DNA of 32,266 bases from Candidatus Apopatocola equi (GCA_018065965.1 JAGHSH010000095.1:1-32266); one strand, 5' to 3'. Positions 14,928 through 22,155 are shown, numbered from the stretch's first letter. Numbers and translations: made by a program. Notes: generated by a model from the letters alone, not told the origin.

Positions 14928-15017
14928 TTACTGGGGGAAAAAGGTAATAATTTTAGGAAGGATATTGCCATCCGGAAAAATTCTAAATGTTTTTATTTGT
15001 GTAAATACTGAGTTCCC
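14928..15017 (-). pseudogene. Toxin C-terminal remnant (29 codons)
   Basis: An open frame reads ...TFRIFPDGNILP... and ends at TAA 14928-14930, 15 bases before the 14912 start codon. It overlaps the end of the upstream gene in another frame and has no start codon. The protein-like composition and placement match the other toxin tails in the island. It is too short to classify. Confidence 0.45.
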
Positions 15018-15936
15018 TTAGATTGTGCCCACAATACCGCTTAATCATTTTTGTTTCAAATGTTTCATCGAATTGTTTCCATGATACAGACACAATATTT
15101 TCTTTTGAATGAGGAACAAATTCTTTTTGTGGATGAACAGTATTCGCAAAGTTACCTACGTAGATCAAATTTGTAGGAATAACTCTTTTTGAAGTATTAA
15201 GCAATTTCGCTCTATACTGCGGCAAAAAACCATATTCATCTACTTGATAGTTTATCTTAGATTTTTCGGCAATATCTTCTTGCGGACGTCTCATATCAAT
15301 TGGCAAAAAACGATCCTCGTACTTTGTGAACCATGTCTGGACATATTCCAATTGGTTATATTCTTCTGCGTTTGATGGAAGATTGTTATCATTGGTTATT
15401 TTCACATATACAATTGGTACTATGTGCCCAGGATGCCATACACCTTCATCAACCTTTTGGAGCAAAAAATACCGACCATAAAGACCTCTTTCTTTTGCTA
15501 AGTCGCTTTCCAATTGGTAGGCAAAAACATCTCCCAATTTCCATTGACATTTGTATATTCTCTTTTTTACTGGTTTTTTCACTGGAGGTTGCGGAGAAAG
15601 AAGTTTTGCTTGCAACTCATCAAGAATTTTTCTTCTTTTCGCTTTTACTGACATATCTATTGACCGACAATAAAACATACCACTGTCTTTTTCAACCCAG
15701 TAAAGAGCTTTTTCCTTAACCCAAGGCATAAGCACTCCCAGATTCCATTGTGTATCCGCCAATGCCAACCAAAACAACGGTTCTTCGTCAATGTCGCCCA
15801 TTATGCTTTTATAATCTTCCGTCAATTTGTCGGTGATATCTTGGACAGTATTTCCAGTATTATACAATTCTTCAAATTCATCTTTAACATCTAGTGACGT
15901 ATCGTTTTGATATAACTCAAATCCCCACATTCCCAT
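14983..15936 (-). CDS. DUF4259-like protein, probable immunity protein
   Basis: This 317-residue soluble protein opens MGMWGFELYQNDTSLDVKDEF, which is the signature start of the DUF4259-type family (MGxWGxxxxxNDxxxD). A Lys/Pro-rich hinge (PPVKKPVKKR) near residue 120 leads to a C-terminal alpha/beta domain with many aromatic residues. Family members often sit beside polymorphic toxins, which suggests protection against a cognate toxin; this is inference. The ribosome site TTGGAGGTGATA is near perfect, and the start lies 16 bases after the stop of a 50-codon toxin-tail frame. The stop codon is TAG. Confidence 0.7.
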   Translation of the reverse strand: MGMWGFELYQNDTSLDVKDEFEELYNTGNTVQDITDKLTEDYKSIMGDIDEEPLFWLALADTQWNLGVLMPWVKEKALYWVEKDSGMFYCRSIDMSVKAKRRKILDELQAKLLSPQPPVKKPVKKRIYKCQWKLGDVFAYQLESDLAKERGLYGRYFLLQKVDEGVWHPGHIVPIVYVKITNDNNLPSNAEEYNQLEYVQTWFTKYEDRFLPIDMRRPQEDIAEKSKINYQVDEYGFLPQYRAKLLNTSKRVIPTNLIYVGNFANTVHPQKEFVPHSKENIVSVSWKQFDETFETKMIKRYCGHNLRELSIYTNKNI

Positions 15937-15952
15937 TTATATCACCTCCAAA

Positions 15953-16105
15953 TCAATTTCCAGTCCAATACAAAATCTCGTTGGACATTTGATTCCATCC
16001 GTAGTTCAAAGTGCCTAAAGCCAGTTCTTTAAACGCGCCCCAATATTTTAATCCCAACGAACTGCCTTTTGTCCCCAAAAGGCGATGCTTGCTGGTACGT
16101 GTCAT
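15953..16105 (-). pseudogene. Orphan Rhs-type toxin C-terminal tail
   Basis: A 50-codon frame starts MTRTSKHRLLGTKGSSLG (the repeat-encoded motif) and continues GLKYWGAFKELALG to TGA at 15953-15955. There is no toxin catalytic core; only the junction motif and a short tail remain, immediately before the DUF4259-like gene. In contrast to copy 1, the reading frame here stays open through the repeat. It is probably the leftover of an exchanged CT module. Confidence 0.6.
16051..16099 (-). repeat. 49-bp direct repeat, copy 2
   Basis: This matches 14460-14508 at 48 of 49 positions. It starts 12 bases after the TAG stop of the 16112 gene and encodes RTSKHRLLGTKGSSLG in frame with the downstream toxin tail. 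Confidence 0.9.
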
Positions 16106-16111
16106 TCTAAA

Positions 16112-16603
16112 CTAGGTTGTTTCACAATCAACAAAGTTCTTGTATCTAGTTCCACATTTGTTGCACTCAAGTGTTATCCATATCCAAGTAAAAGCATTAT
16201 CTGTTTCGGTTATTTCAAGTTCCGCAAGTTCTTGAATATCAGGATATTCATATTTGATACCAACAGAAAATACTCTATTTCGGCATTTACTGCAATCAAT
16301 AGGTTTAGTTTGTACATGTGTATATTGCTCTTTTCCACATTGCTCATACCCATCACAACTGCTATCAAATACTGAGATAACTTTACCACACTTTCTGCAA
16401 CGAGCTTCTATTACAGTTTTGTCATTTTCTGGAAACAAGCACATTTTTGAAAACATACTGTGTTTTATTTCTCCAACAACAAACACTTCAAAATCATGGG
16501 CATTACAGCATGTAAGTATTCCTTCAATTATGCTGTTATCGCCTTCCTTTGGTTGATGTGTCATTTTAAAATGCGGTTGAACTTTTTTAGGAATCAATTT
16601 CAT
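16112..16603 (-). CDS. Cys-rich zinc-ribbon-like protein, possible immunity protein
   Basis: This 163-residue protein has several CxxC pairs (CRKCGK, CSKCRN, CNKCGT) plus extra cysteines (CCNAHD, CDGYEQCGK), so it likely holds two or more zinc ribbons. No DNA-binding or enzymatic motif is recognised. The start ATG 16601-16603 has a six-G ribosome site and follows a 44-codon toxin-tail frame by six bases. That tight coupling is the toxin-immunity arrangement; the function is inferred from place only. It ends with TAG, right before repeat copy 2. Confidence 0.6.
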   Translation of the reverse strand: MKLIPKKVQPHFKMTHQPKEGDNSIIEGILTCCNAHDFEVFVVGEIKHSMFSKMCLFPENDKTVIEARCRKCGKVISVFDSSCDGYEQCGKEQYTHVQTKPIDCSKCRNRVFSVGIKYEYPDIQELAELEITETDNAFTWIWITLECNKCGTRYKNFVDCETT

Positions 16604-16609
16604 CCCCCC

Positions 16610-16744
16610 TTATTCAAACAATCTTCTAACCCAATTTACAATCTTTCCAACAGACCCCGAATTGTTTGAACGCATGTTGGACATCTTGTTAATAATATAA
16701 TTTGTGCTTTGTCTTGGACTCACAACTTCTACTAACTTATTCAT
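16610..16744 (-). pseudogene. Toxin C-terminal tail fused behind an Rhs core
   Basis: A 44-codon AT-rich frame begins ATG 16742-16744 (MNKLVEVVSPRQSTNY) and ends KIVNWVRRLFE-TAA. Its start overlaps the TGA that closes the GC-rich Rhs core fragment (16741-16743). The sharp change of base composition at the junction marks the recombination point. Only the tail of the toxin survives, coupled to the zinc-ribbon gene. Confidence 0.55.
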
Positions 16745-17059
16745 ACCGTATAGAATCCTGTCTCACTGTCGTAGTAATACCCCCGGTAGCGGAGCGGGTT
16801 CCGGGCGGTCACATCGGCGTCATATCCCCCGGTGGTGAGGATGTTGCCCCAGGCGTCATAGGTGTAGGTCGCTGCCTCGCTGCCCTCGCAGTCCAGCACC
16901 GCCATAATGTCGCCCTGCTGGTTCTTCACATAGGTGTACTCGCCGTAGGCCTCGCCGAGATACCGTTTGAAACCGAGAACATCCCCGTTCTGGTCATAGC
17001 GGCCGTGCGCCCGAAGCCGTCATACGTGAAGTGCTTTTTCAGGTTGACTGTACTATGGC
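16741..17059 (-). pseudogene. Truncated, frameshifted Rhs/YD-repeat core
   Basis: The reading frame contains the Rhs core signature: RYLGEAYGEYTYVKNQQGD, YTYDAWGN and NPLRYRGYYYDSETGFY. It stops at TGA before the usual core end (a YYxxxRYYDP-type sequence is missing). Upstream, HFTYDGFGR is in a different frame, so a frameshift lies near 17005-17015. Rhs/WapA cores are large secreted shells that deliver C-terminal toxins. Here only about 105 codons are left, GC-rich unlike the flanking immunity genes. No full-length rhs gene is in the window. Confidence 0.85.
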
Positions 17060-17536
17060 TCAGATCATTTTCTTGAAGTAGGAACAAGCGCTTCTCTCGT
17101 CCGAAGACATCGGCCCAAAGTGCGGCAGATCAAAAAGCACTTTAACATTGATCCAATCTAAAGGAACGCTAACAAGTTTTTTTCTGGTTGAATACTCATA
17201 CAATTGTATGTGGTAAGTCCGAGATCCCCATGGGATAATCAGAATCCATCGTACGGTACCCCTTGGATACTGCTTTACGCGACCAAAAGTGCCATAAAGA
17301 AATACTGAGTCTTGAGAAAGGATAATTTTCCATTGATAATAACGCAATATCATATGAAGCATTGCATATAGCAACGGAACGACAATAAACACAATATAAT
17401 AAAGAACATACCTGAAATCATCCGCACCCCAACCAATTGCTCCCATAAGTAAAAACAAGAGTAAAGCAAGCGCAAGGTACTTTATATCTTTTCCACTGGC
17501 ACGCACCACTTCATACTGCTTCATCTGCATAGACAT
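17060..17536 (-). CDS. Two-helix membrane protein with PH-like domain, probable immunity protein
   Basis: This 158-residue protein has a short basic N-terminus, two membrane helices (YLALALLLFLLMGAIGW and YVLYYIVFIVVPLLYAMLHM) and a C-terminal beta-rich PH-like domain (WKIILSQDSVFLYGTFGRV). Its start overlaps the 3' end of the Rhs C-terminal fragment by 16 bases, the classic coupling of a toxin and its immunity gene. A membrane immunity protein would suit a membrane-acting toxin; this is inference. Its layout is like one half of the 352-residue protein at 13020-14078. Confidence 0.65.
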   Translation of the reverse strand: MSMQMKQYEVVRASGKDIKYLALALLLFLLMGAIGWGADDFRYVLYYIVFIVVPLLYAMLHMILRYYQWKIILSQDSVFLYGTFGRVKQYPRGTVRWILIIPWGSRTYHIQLYEYSTRKKLVSVPLDWINVKVLFDLPHFGPMSSDERSACSYFKKMI

Positions 17537-17874
17537 TGTACCACTACCGTATTTCCAGTATTTCCAACGACAGACCCAAGAAAGTATTTGCCAGTCGTTA
17601 TTAGACTTTCAAGAGCATAAACTCTTTCAAAGTTTTGAGCAGCTTGTTTTACTGCTTTCCTTGCTGTTGACCCAACAAACTTCATTCCGCTCTTAGAAGC
17701 TTCGATTATTTCATTCAGTTGACCTGTTGCCTTTACGAGATTGCCTTTAGAACGACGAATACCATTGCCTCCAATCAATCCACTAACGAATCCCGCACCG
17801 GCTCCGTCTCTCTCCACCACGCGCGTCAGCCTGTTACCTGTATCATAATAGAAACGCTGAGAAGATGCAAGGGT
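17521..17874 (-). pseudogene. Rhs YD-repeat/C-terminal toxin fragment
   Basis: The frame opens after a TGA and reads a YD-repeat piece (RFYYDTGNRLTRVVERD). It then continues with an Rhs-type C-terminal region (AGFVSGLIGGNGIRRSKGN ... TTGKYFLGSVVGNTGN) to TGA 17521-17523. SGLIGGxGIR is typical of the pre-toxin/toxin region of clostridial Rhs proteins. A single YD repeat joined straight to the C-terminal region shows that the core was lost. A GTG at 17818-17820 could start a 99-residue protein but has no ribosome site I can see. Confidence 0.65.
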
Positions 17875-17902
17875 TCAGCCCCGGAAAAGAGCGTTGTCCA
17901 CG

Positions 17903-17935
17903 CAAAAACCCGCCGCCCTGCGGGCAGCGGGTTTC
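17903..17935 (-). terminator. Terminator of the ZIP transporter gene
   Basis: A GC-rich inverted repeat spans this interval; on the minus strand it is followed by five T. It also marks the right edge of the toxin/immunity island. Confidence 0.75.
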
Positions 17936-17957
17936 GCCTTATCGTTTTTTCGCGGGC

Positions 17958-18812
17958 TCACACATATACCAGCAGCAGGCCGGTCAGCGTCCCCACCAGT
18001 GCCATGGCGCCGGGAGCCTTGCTCCGCCAGCTCAGGAAGCTCTCGGGGAAAAGCTCACCGAAGACCACATAGAGCATCGCGCCGCCGGCAAAGCTCAGCG
18101 CCAGCGAGAGCCACACCGGGGAGATCAGACCCAGCGAGTAGCCCAGAGCCGCACCGAGAATGGTGGGGGCGCCGCTGAGCGCCGTGATGCCGATGGCCTT
18201 CCACTTGTTCATACCGCCGGAGATCAGCGGCACGGAGACCGCCATACCCTCGGGGATATTATGCAGACCGATGACCAGAGCGATCACAAAGCCGGAGCCC
18301 TGGGTGACCGCGCCGGGATTGCCCGCATAGGTCGCGCCGATGACCATGCCCTCGGGCATATTGTGCAGGGCGATGGCCGTGGCCATCACCAGTCCGGCCA
18401 CGAACAGACCCGAGCGGGGATCGGTCTCCTTGTGCATATTATAGTGATCCGCATGGATCAGCTCATCCAGTGCATCGGCAGTCTGCGGATGGTTCTCGTC
18501 GATGTGCTTGAGCTCCGGGTTGGTGGCCGCGTCGATCATCCGGTTCAAAGCCGCCACCAGCGCATAGCCTGTCGCCACGCCGCCGATAACGAACCAGACG
18601 GGAAAGCTCTCGCGGGCCCCCTCCGGCTGAAAGGCATCCGGAATCAGATCGAAGCACACCACCGCCATCATCACGCCCCCGGCAAAGGCCAGCAGCAGGG
18701 AGATGACCTTGGAGGAATCCCGGCGCAGCACCGCGCCCACATAACCGCCCAGACCCGTACCGCCTACGCCCGCTATCGCCGTGATCGCAATGATCCATCC
18801 CAGTGCGTTCAT
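17958..18812 (-). CDS. ZIP-family metal (zinc/iron/manganese) importer
   Basis: ATG 18810-18812 (MNALGWIIAITA) is chosen for its GAAGGGAGA ribosome site, giving 284 residues; upstream frame is promoter. Eight hydrophobic segments are visible. The metal-binding helices have ALHNMPEGMVIGA and GLHNIPEGMAVSVP, the paired HNxPEG motifs of ZIP helices 4 and 5. A His/Asp-rich loop (HIDENHP, HADHYNMHKE) lies before them. It should import divalent metal. The promoter is a perfect consensus with a palindromic operator in its spacer, so the gene is presumably repressed by a metal-bound DtxR-type regulator and switched on in metal shortage. Confidence 0.9.
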   Translation of the reverse strand: MNALGWIIAITAIAGVGGTGLGGYVGAVLRRDSSKVISLLLAFAGGVMMAVVCFDLIPDAFQPEGARESFPVWFVIGGVATGYALVAALNRMIDAATNPELKHIDENHPQTADALDELIHADHYNMHKETDPRSGLFVAGLVMATAIALHNMPEGMVIGATYAGNPGAVTQGSGFVIALVIGLHNIPEGMAVSVPLISGGMNKWKAIGITALSGAPTILGAALGYSLGLISPVWLSLALSFAGGAMLYVVFGELFPESFLSWRSKAPGAMALVGTLTGLLLVYV

Positions 18813-18855
18813 AATCCGTCTCCCTTCGCAGAGCAGCTTCATTCTTTTCCCCGTC

Positions 18856-18884
18856 ATTATAGTTAGCTTATGCTAACATGTCAA
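18856..18884 (-). promoter_or_regulatory. ZIP promoter with palindromic operator in the spacer
   Basis: On the minus strand TTGACA and TATAAT are separated by exactly 17 bases, and those 17 bases contain the inverted repeat GTTAGCATAAGCTAAC (18862-18877). TTAG...CTAA half-sites resemble DtxR/IdeR-type operators. A repressor bound here would block RNA polymerase completely. Confidence 0.8.
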
Positions 18885-18893
18885 GAGGGGAAA

Positions 18894-18930
18894 TAAAAAA
18901 AGAGAGCTGCGGCCGGCAGTTCTCTTTTTT
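18894..18930. terminator. Bidirectional terminator
   Basis: An inverted repeat with an AAAAGAGAGCTGC arm and its near complement, flanked by seven A on one side and seven T on the other. It lies just downstream of the DUF6591-like gene. Confidence 0.8.
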
Positions 18931-18948
18931 TCAGTCTATGTGCGCTGC

Positions 18949-19461
18949 TCACGCAATATGAATCAGCTTCTGCGACACACGGAGGTTGACCTCCAGATAA
19001 TACTTGAGCTCCTCGTCGCTCATATCGTCCTCGTCCCACTGCTCAAAGGACTTGTCCATCTCCTCCGTTTTGGAGAGGAGATCCATGTACTGCGTCAGCA
19101 GCGACAGGTCGGTGGGGTTGGCGCTGTATTTCTTCATCAGGGCGATGTACTCGTCATAGAAGGCCTCGTAGCTGTCCATGGCGGCCTTGAACTCAGGGCG
19201 GATGCCGCTGCGCACAGGCGTTTTCTCCTCCGCGCTCTCCTCTTTGCTCTCTGCTTCCGGCATTTCTTCGCTTTCCGCTTCGCTCTCCGGCTCCGCCGTG
19301 AGTTCCGGCTCCCGGACAGGAGCGGCGGTCACGGTCGGCCGGGCAGGCTCCGTCCTCTTTGAAACGGCTGCGCCGCCGTCTCTTCTGCCGAAGGCATATA
19401 CGAGCAGCAGGATCACGAGCAGGAGCAGGATGCGGAAAAGACCGCCTTTCTTCTTTTTCAT
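18949..19461 (-). CDS. Membrane-anchored DUF6591-like protein
   Basis: This 170-residue protein has a lysine-rich start (MKKKKGGLFR), one membrane helix (ILLLLVILLLVYAFG) and a long Pro/Glu/Ser linker of low complexity. It ends in a helical domain with RPEFKAAMDSYEAFYDEYIALMKKY, which I associate with DUF6591. It is probably an extracytoplasmic, membrane-tethered protein; the function is unknown. The ribosome site GGAGGT is well spaced. It is transcribed alone between two terminator-bearing gaps. Confidence 0.75.
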   Translation of the reverse strand: MKKKKGGLFRILLLLVILLLVYAFGRRDGGAAVSKRTEPARPTVTAAPVREPELTAEPESEAESEEMPEAESKEESAEEKTPVRSGIRPEFKAAMDSYEAFYDEYIALMKKYSANPTDLSLLTQYMDLLSKTEEMDKSFEQWDEDDMSDEELKYYLEVNLRVSQKLIHIA

Positions 19462-19531
19462 CTGTGTGTACCTCCGTTTTGTTTTTCAAAGTGAGCGTGT
19501 GTCGGTGAGAGGGGAAAGACCTTCTCCGGCG

Positions 19532-19828
19532 CTACTCGGCTTCTTCCGCGGTTTTCGCCTCGGCAATAAACTGCCGGATGCGCCTGTCGGAATAGCCGAA
19601 GAGTCTGGACAGCTCCCGCACGGAGGTATCCGGATAATGCTCCCGTACGTAGCTGCGGACATAGTCGGGGTTATAGAGCTTCTGGGGGAAGACGATCATC
19701 TGTCCCCGCAGGAGCCGGAAGAGTCTGACCGCCGTTTCGCAGTCGATCTGCTCGGCGATCTCTCCATAGATGCCGGCGAAAGAATCCGGTGACACCGCCT
19801 CCATCCCTCCTTTCATTCTCCGCTTCAT
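19532..19828 (-). CDS. Mor-like (Mu middle-operon regulator family) HTH protein
   Basis: ATG 19826-19828 (MKRRMKGGMEAVS) gives about 98 residues; GGAGG lies about 10 bases upstream, and later Met codons are too close to their own GGAGGG. The domain reads IYGEIAEQIDCETAVRLF, then FPQKLYNPDYVRSYV, then an HTH (SVRELSRLFGYSDRRIRQFI). That is the order of Mor activators of phage Mu and their relatives. Such proteins bind DNA as dimers and activate transcription. No phage genes surround it, so it is either a domesticated regulator or a remnant. The stop codon is TAG. Confidence 0.75.
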   Translation of the reverse strand: MKRRMKGGMEAVSPDSFAGIYGEIAEQIDCETAVRLFRLLRGQMIVFPQKLYNPDYVRSYVREHYPDTSVRELSRLFGYSDRRIRQFIAEAKTAEEAE

Positions 19829-19935
19829 GTCCGGCTCGCCTCCCTCCCGTAACAGTATAGGCGCAGGAGGAGAGCCGTTTCTATCCGAAAGCGGCACTGG
19901 TAATATGCATGGAAATCTGCCTGTGAAAACAGCCG

Positions 19936-20002
19936 AAAAAAGCTGTCCCCTTCGCGCACACGCTCATAGGAGCGTGTGTAAATTTCGCGAAAGGGACAGC
20001 CC
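19936..20002 (-). terminator. Large nested hairpin terminator after the reductase gene
   Basis: The outer arms GCTGTCCC...CGCG and CGCG...GGGACAGC enclose an inner perfect ACACGCTC/GAGCGTGT stem with an ATAG loop. Six T follow on the minus strand. It is unusually long for an intrinsic terminator. Confidence 0.75.
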
Positions 20003-20041
20003 TGCATATTCTCTTTTCAGCGCCCGGGGGCGCGGGTATGT

Positions 20042-20971
20042 TTATTTCTTCAGCTCGGCGGAGAGGATCTCGTCCTTCCGCTTCATGACCTCGCCGGATT
20101 CCAGCTGAGCGAGGAAGCTCTCCGCGCCGATGCGCTCGATGTAATCGCCGAAGCGCTCGCCCACCTTGCCCTGATCCCGGAAGAGCAGGATAGAACGCTC
20201 CAGCATTTCCAGCAGCTCATCGTGGGTGAACACCTTGTCCACCACCGTGGGCAGATGACGGCGCTTGCCCCAGAAGCCGCCCACCATGATCTTATAGCCC
20301 CGCTGCTTTTCGCGGACGGCGCCGAAGTTGCAGGCGTCGATGCACTTGCCGCAGCCGGTGCAGCGCTGCGCGTCGATGTGCATCACGCGGTTTTCGTCCA
20401 CGCTTGCCGCCTTCACGGGGCAGGCGTTCACCACGGCGCACTTACGGCACTTCTTGCAGTCATCCTCGCAGTAATCGGGGGTGCGCTGACCCATGATGCC
20501 GAAATCGTTGATGTCGGGCTTGGCGCAGTTATTGGGGCAGCCGCCGATGCCGATCTTGAACTTGTGGGGCAGCGTCACGCCGTGCCAGCCGAGATAGAAC
20601 TTTTCGTGGAGCTCCCGGGCCAGCGCCTGGGTATCGATGAGACCGTGGGTGCAGACGGTACCCTTGCAGCAGACGATGGGGCGCACCTTATTGCCCGTGC
20701 CGCCGGTGGTAAGACCGTGCTCCTCCAGGAAGGCACAGAAGGGCTCGATATTCTCATAGGGGATGCCCTGTACCTCCACCTGCAGGCGGGTGGTGAGCGC
20801 CACATTGCCATTGCCGAACTTTTCGGCAGCCTCGGTGAGCGTGCGGAGCTCATCGGCGTTAAGAACGCCGTCCACGGTCAGGACGCGGGCGGCATAGTGC
20901 TCCCCGTCCCGCAGGCAGATGATACCGCGGCCCTTGAGTGCCTTCTTCACTTCTGCTGTTACTTCTGTCAT
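20042..20971 (-). CDS. Siroheme sulfite/nitrite-reductase-like iron-sulfur protein (AsrC-like)
   Basis: This 309-residue protein combines a sulfite/nitrite reductase half-domain with a ferredoxin domain. The siroheme/[4Fe-4S] motif is C101-x5-C107 (CCKGTVC) and C145-x3-C149 (GGCPNNCAK). Two more [4Fe-4S] motifs follow (C172, C175, C178, C184 and C204, C207, C210, C214). NVALTTRLQVEVQGI is the typical reductase substrate-side strand. The layout is like AsrC of anaerobic sulfite reductase, but asrA and asrB are not beside it, so the electron donor is unclear. Thioredoxin is directly upstream in the same unit, pointing to a sulfur or redox role. The ribosome site GGGAGGG is strong. Confidence 0.85.
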   Translation of the reverse strand: MTEVTAEVKKALKGRGIICLRDGEHYAARVLTVDGVLNADELRTLTEAAEKFGNGNVALTTRLQVEVQGIPYENIEPFCAFLEEHGLTTGGTGNKVRPIVCCKGTVCTHGLIDTQALARELHEKFYLGWHGVTLPHKFKIGIGGCPNNCAKPDINDFGIMGQRTPDYCEDDCKKCRKCAVVNACPVKAASVDENRVMHIDAQRCTGCGKCIDACNFGAVREKQRGYKIMVGGFWGKRRHLPTVVDKVFTHDELLEMLERSILLFRDQGKVGERFGDYIERIGAESFLAQLESGEVMKRKDEILSAELKK

Positions 20972-21019
20972 GGTGTTACCCTCCCATTTTTCTATTTCGG
21001 TTCTCTTTTTCTGTTCTGC

Positions 21020-21328
21020 TCAGAGCATGGCCTCCAGCTGTGCCTTGGGGCGAACACCCACGGAAGAGGCCGTTACTTTTCCGTCCTTCATGACCGCCAC
21101 GGTGGGAATGCTGCTCACCCGGAAGGCGGCGGCCAGCTCCGGCTGCTCGTCCACATTGACCTTGCAGACCTTCACCCGGCCGGCATATTCCTCCGCCAGC
21201 TCCGCGACGGTGGGGGCGAGCATTCTGCAGGGGCCGCACCATTCCGCCCAGAAGTCGATGAGAACGGGGATGGGGCTCTCCATGACCTCGCTCTGAAAGT
21301 TTTCCTTCGTGATCGTAATTTCAGCCAT
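21020..21328 (-). CDS. trxA: Thioredoxin
   Basis: ATG 21326-21328 (MAEITITKENF) has a ribosome site AAGGAGAG; the frame open further upstream is leader. The 102-residue protein is a normal-size thioredoxin with the active site WAEWCGPC, the cis-proline IPT region (SSIPTVAVMKDG) and the C-terminal helix KAQLEAML. It reduces protein disulfides in the cytosol. It lies 48 bases before the siroheme-type reductase, so the two are probably cotranscribed. Confidence 0.92.
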   Translation of the reverse strand: MAEITITKENFQSEVMESPIPVLIDFWAEWCGPCRMLAPTVAELAEEYAGRVKVCKVNVDEQPELAAAFRVSSIPTVAVMKDGKVTASSVGVRPKAQLEAML

Positions 21329-21452
21329 TGCGCACTCTCCTTGTCCTGTTTTACTATAGCTTGCCCGCGTCTTCACGGTTTATCTGTCATGTCATCAGCA
21401 ATTATCTCTGTCTGTGTACAGCTTACCGCAAAAGGGGCCGGATTGCAAGAGG

Positions 21453-21499
21453 AAAAAGGCCGCCCCGCTCTCCTTTGCGGGGAAAGGAAGCGGGGCGGC
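21453..21499 (-). terminator. Terminator of the rubrerythrin gene
   Basis: An 11-bp GC-rich stem (21459-21469 with 21489-21499), followed on the minus strand by five T (21453-21457). Confidence 0.85.
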
Positions 21500-21522
21500 G
21501 GGCAGGGAAACAGGGCACAGGA

Positions 21523-22059
21523 TCAGTAATTGTCCGTATGCACCTCAAAGTAGCTCTGGGGATGGGCGCAGACGGGGCAGGCGGCGGGAGCCTTGGTGCC
21601 GATGACGATGAGACCGCAGTTGCGGCACTCCCACACCTTGACCTCGCTCTTCTCAAAGACCTGCGCAGTCTCGATGTTCTTCAGCAGGGCGCGGTAGCGC
21701 TCATCGTGGCGCTTCTCGATGGCGGCGACCATGCGGAACTTGGCAGCCAGACCCTGGAAGCCCGCCTCCTCGGCGGTCTTGGCAAAGCCCTCGTATATAT
21801 CGGTCCACTCGTAGTTCTCGCCGGCGGCGGCGGCAGCCAGATTGGCGGCGGTATCGCCGATGCCCTCCAGCTCCTTGAACCACATCTTGGCGTGTTCCTT
21901 CTCGTTGTCAGCCGTCTTGAGGAAGAGCTCGCTCATCTGCTCGTAGCCTTCCTTCTTGGCCACAGAGGCAAAGTAGGTGTACTTGTTGCGGGCCTGAGAC
22001 TCGCCGGCAAAGGCGGCCTCCAGATTCTTCTCAGTCTGAGTTCCTGCATACTTGCTCAT
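21523..22059 (-). CDS. Rubrerythrin
   Basis: This 178-residue protein has the standard two domains. The ferritin-like diiron domain has paired Glu/His motifs (FAGESQARNKY, DNEKEHAKMWF, then AAIEKRHDERY), and the C-terminal rubredoxin-like domain has CRNCG and CPVC. Rubrerythrin reduces hydrogen peroxide with electrons from NADH or rubredoxin and protects anaerobes from oxygen. The ribosome site AGGAGG is perfect. It has its own promoter and terminator and lies next to the thioredoxin/reductase pair, forming a small redox-defence neighbourhood. Confidence 0.95.
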   Translation of the reverse strand: MSKYAGTQTEKNLEAAFAGESQARNKYTYFASVAKKEGYEQMSELFLKTADNEKEHAKMWFKELEGIGDTAANLAAAAAGENYEWTDIYEGFAKTAEEAGFQGLAAKFRMVAAIEKRHDERYRALLKNIETAQVFEKSEVKVWECRNCGLIVIGTKAPAACPVCAHPQSYFEVHTDNY

Positions 22060-22126
22060 AAAATAAACCTCCTGTATGGAATGATAAGCATTTCAGCGGA
22101 GCCGGGTTTTCACCGCTCTCCGGTTT

Positions 22127-22155
22127 ATTATCCCATATTTTCCCTCGGAAATCAA
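22127..22155 (-). promoter_or_regulatory. Rubrerythrin promoter
   Basis: On the minus strand TTGATT, 17 bases, GATAAT. It leaves a leader of about 60 bases before the start codon. Confidence 0.65.
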
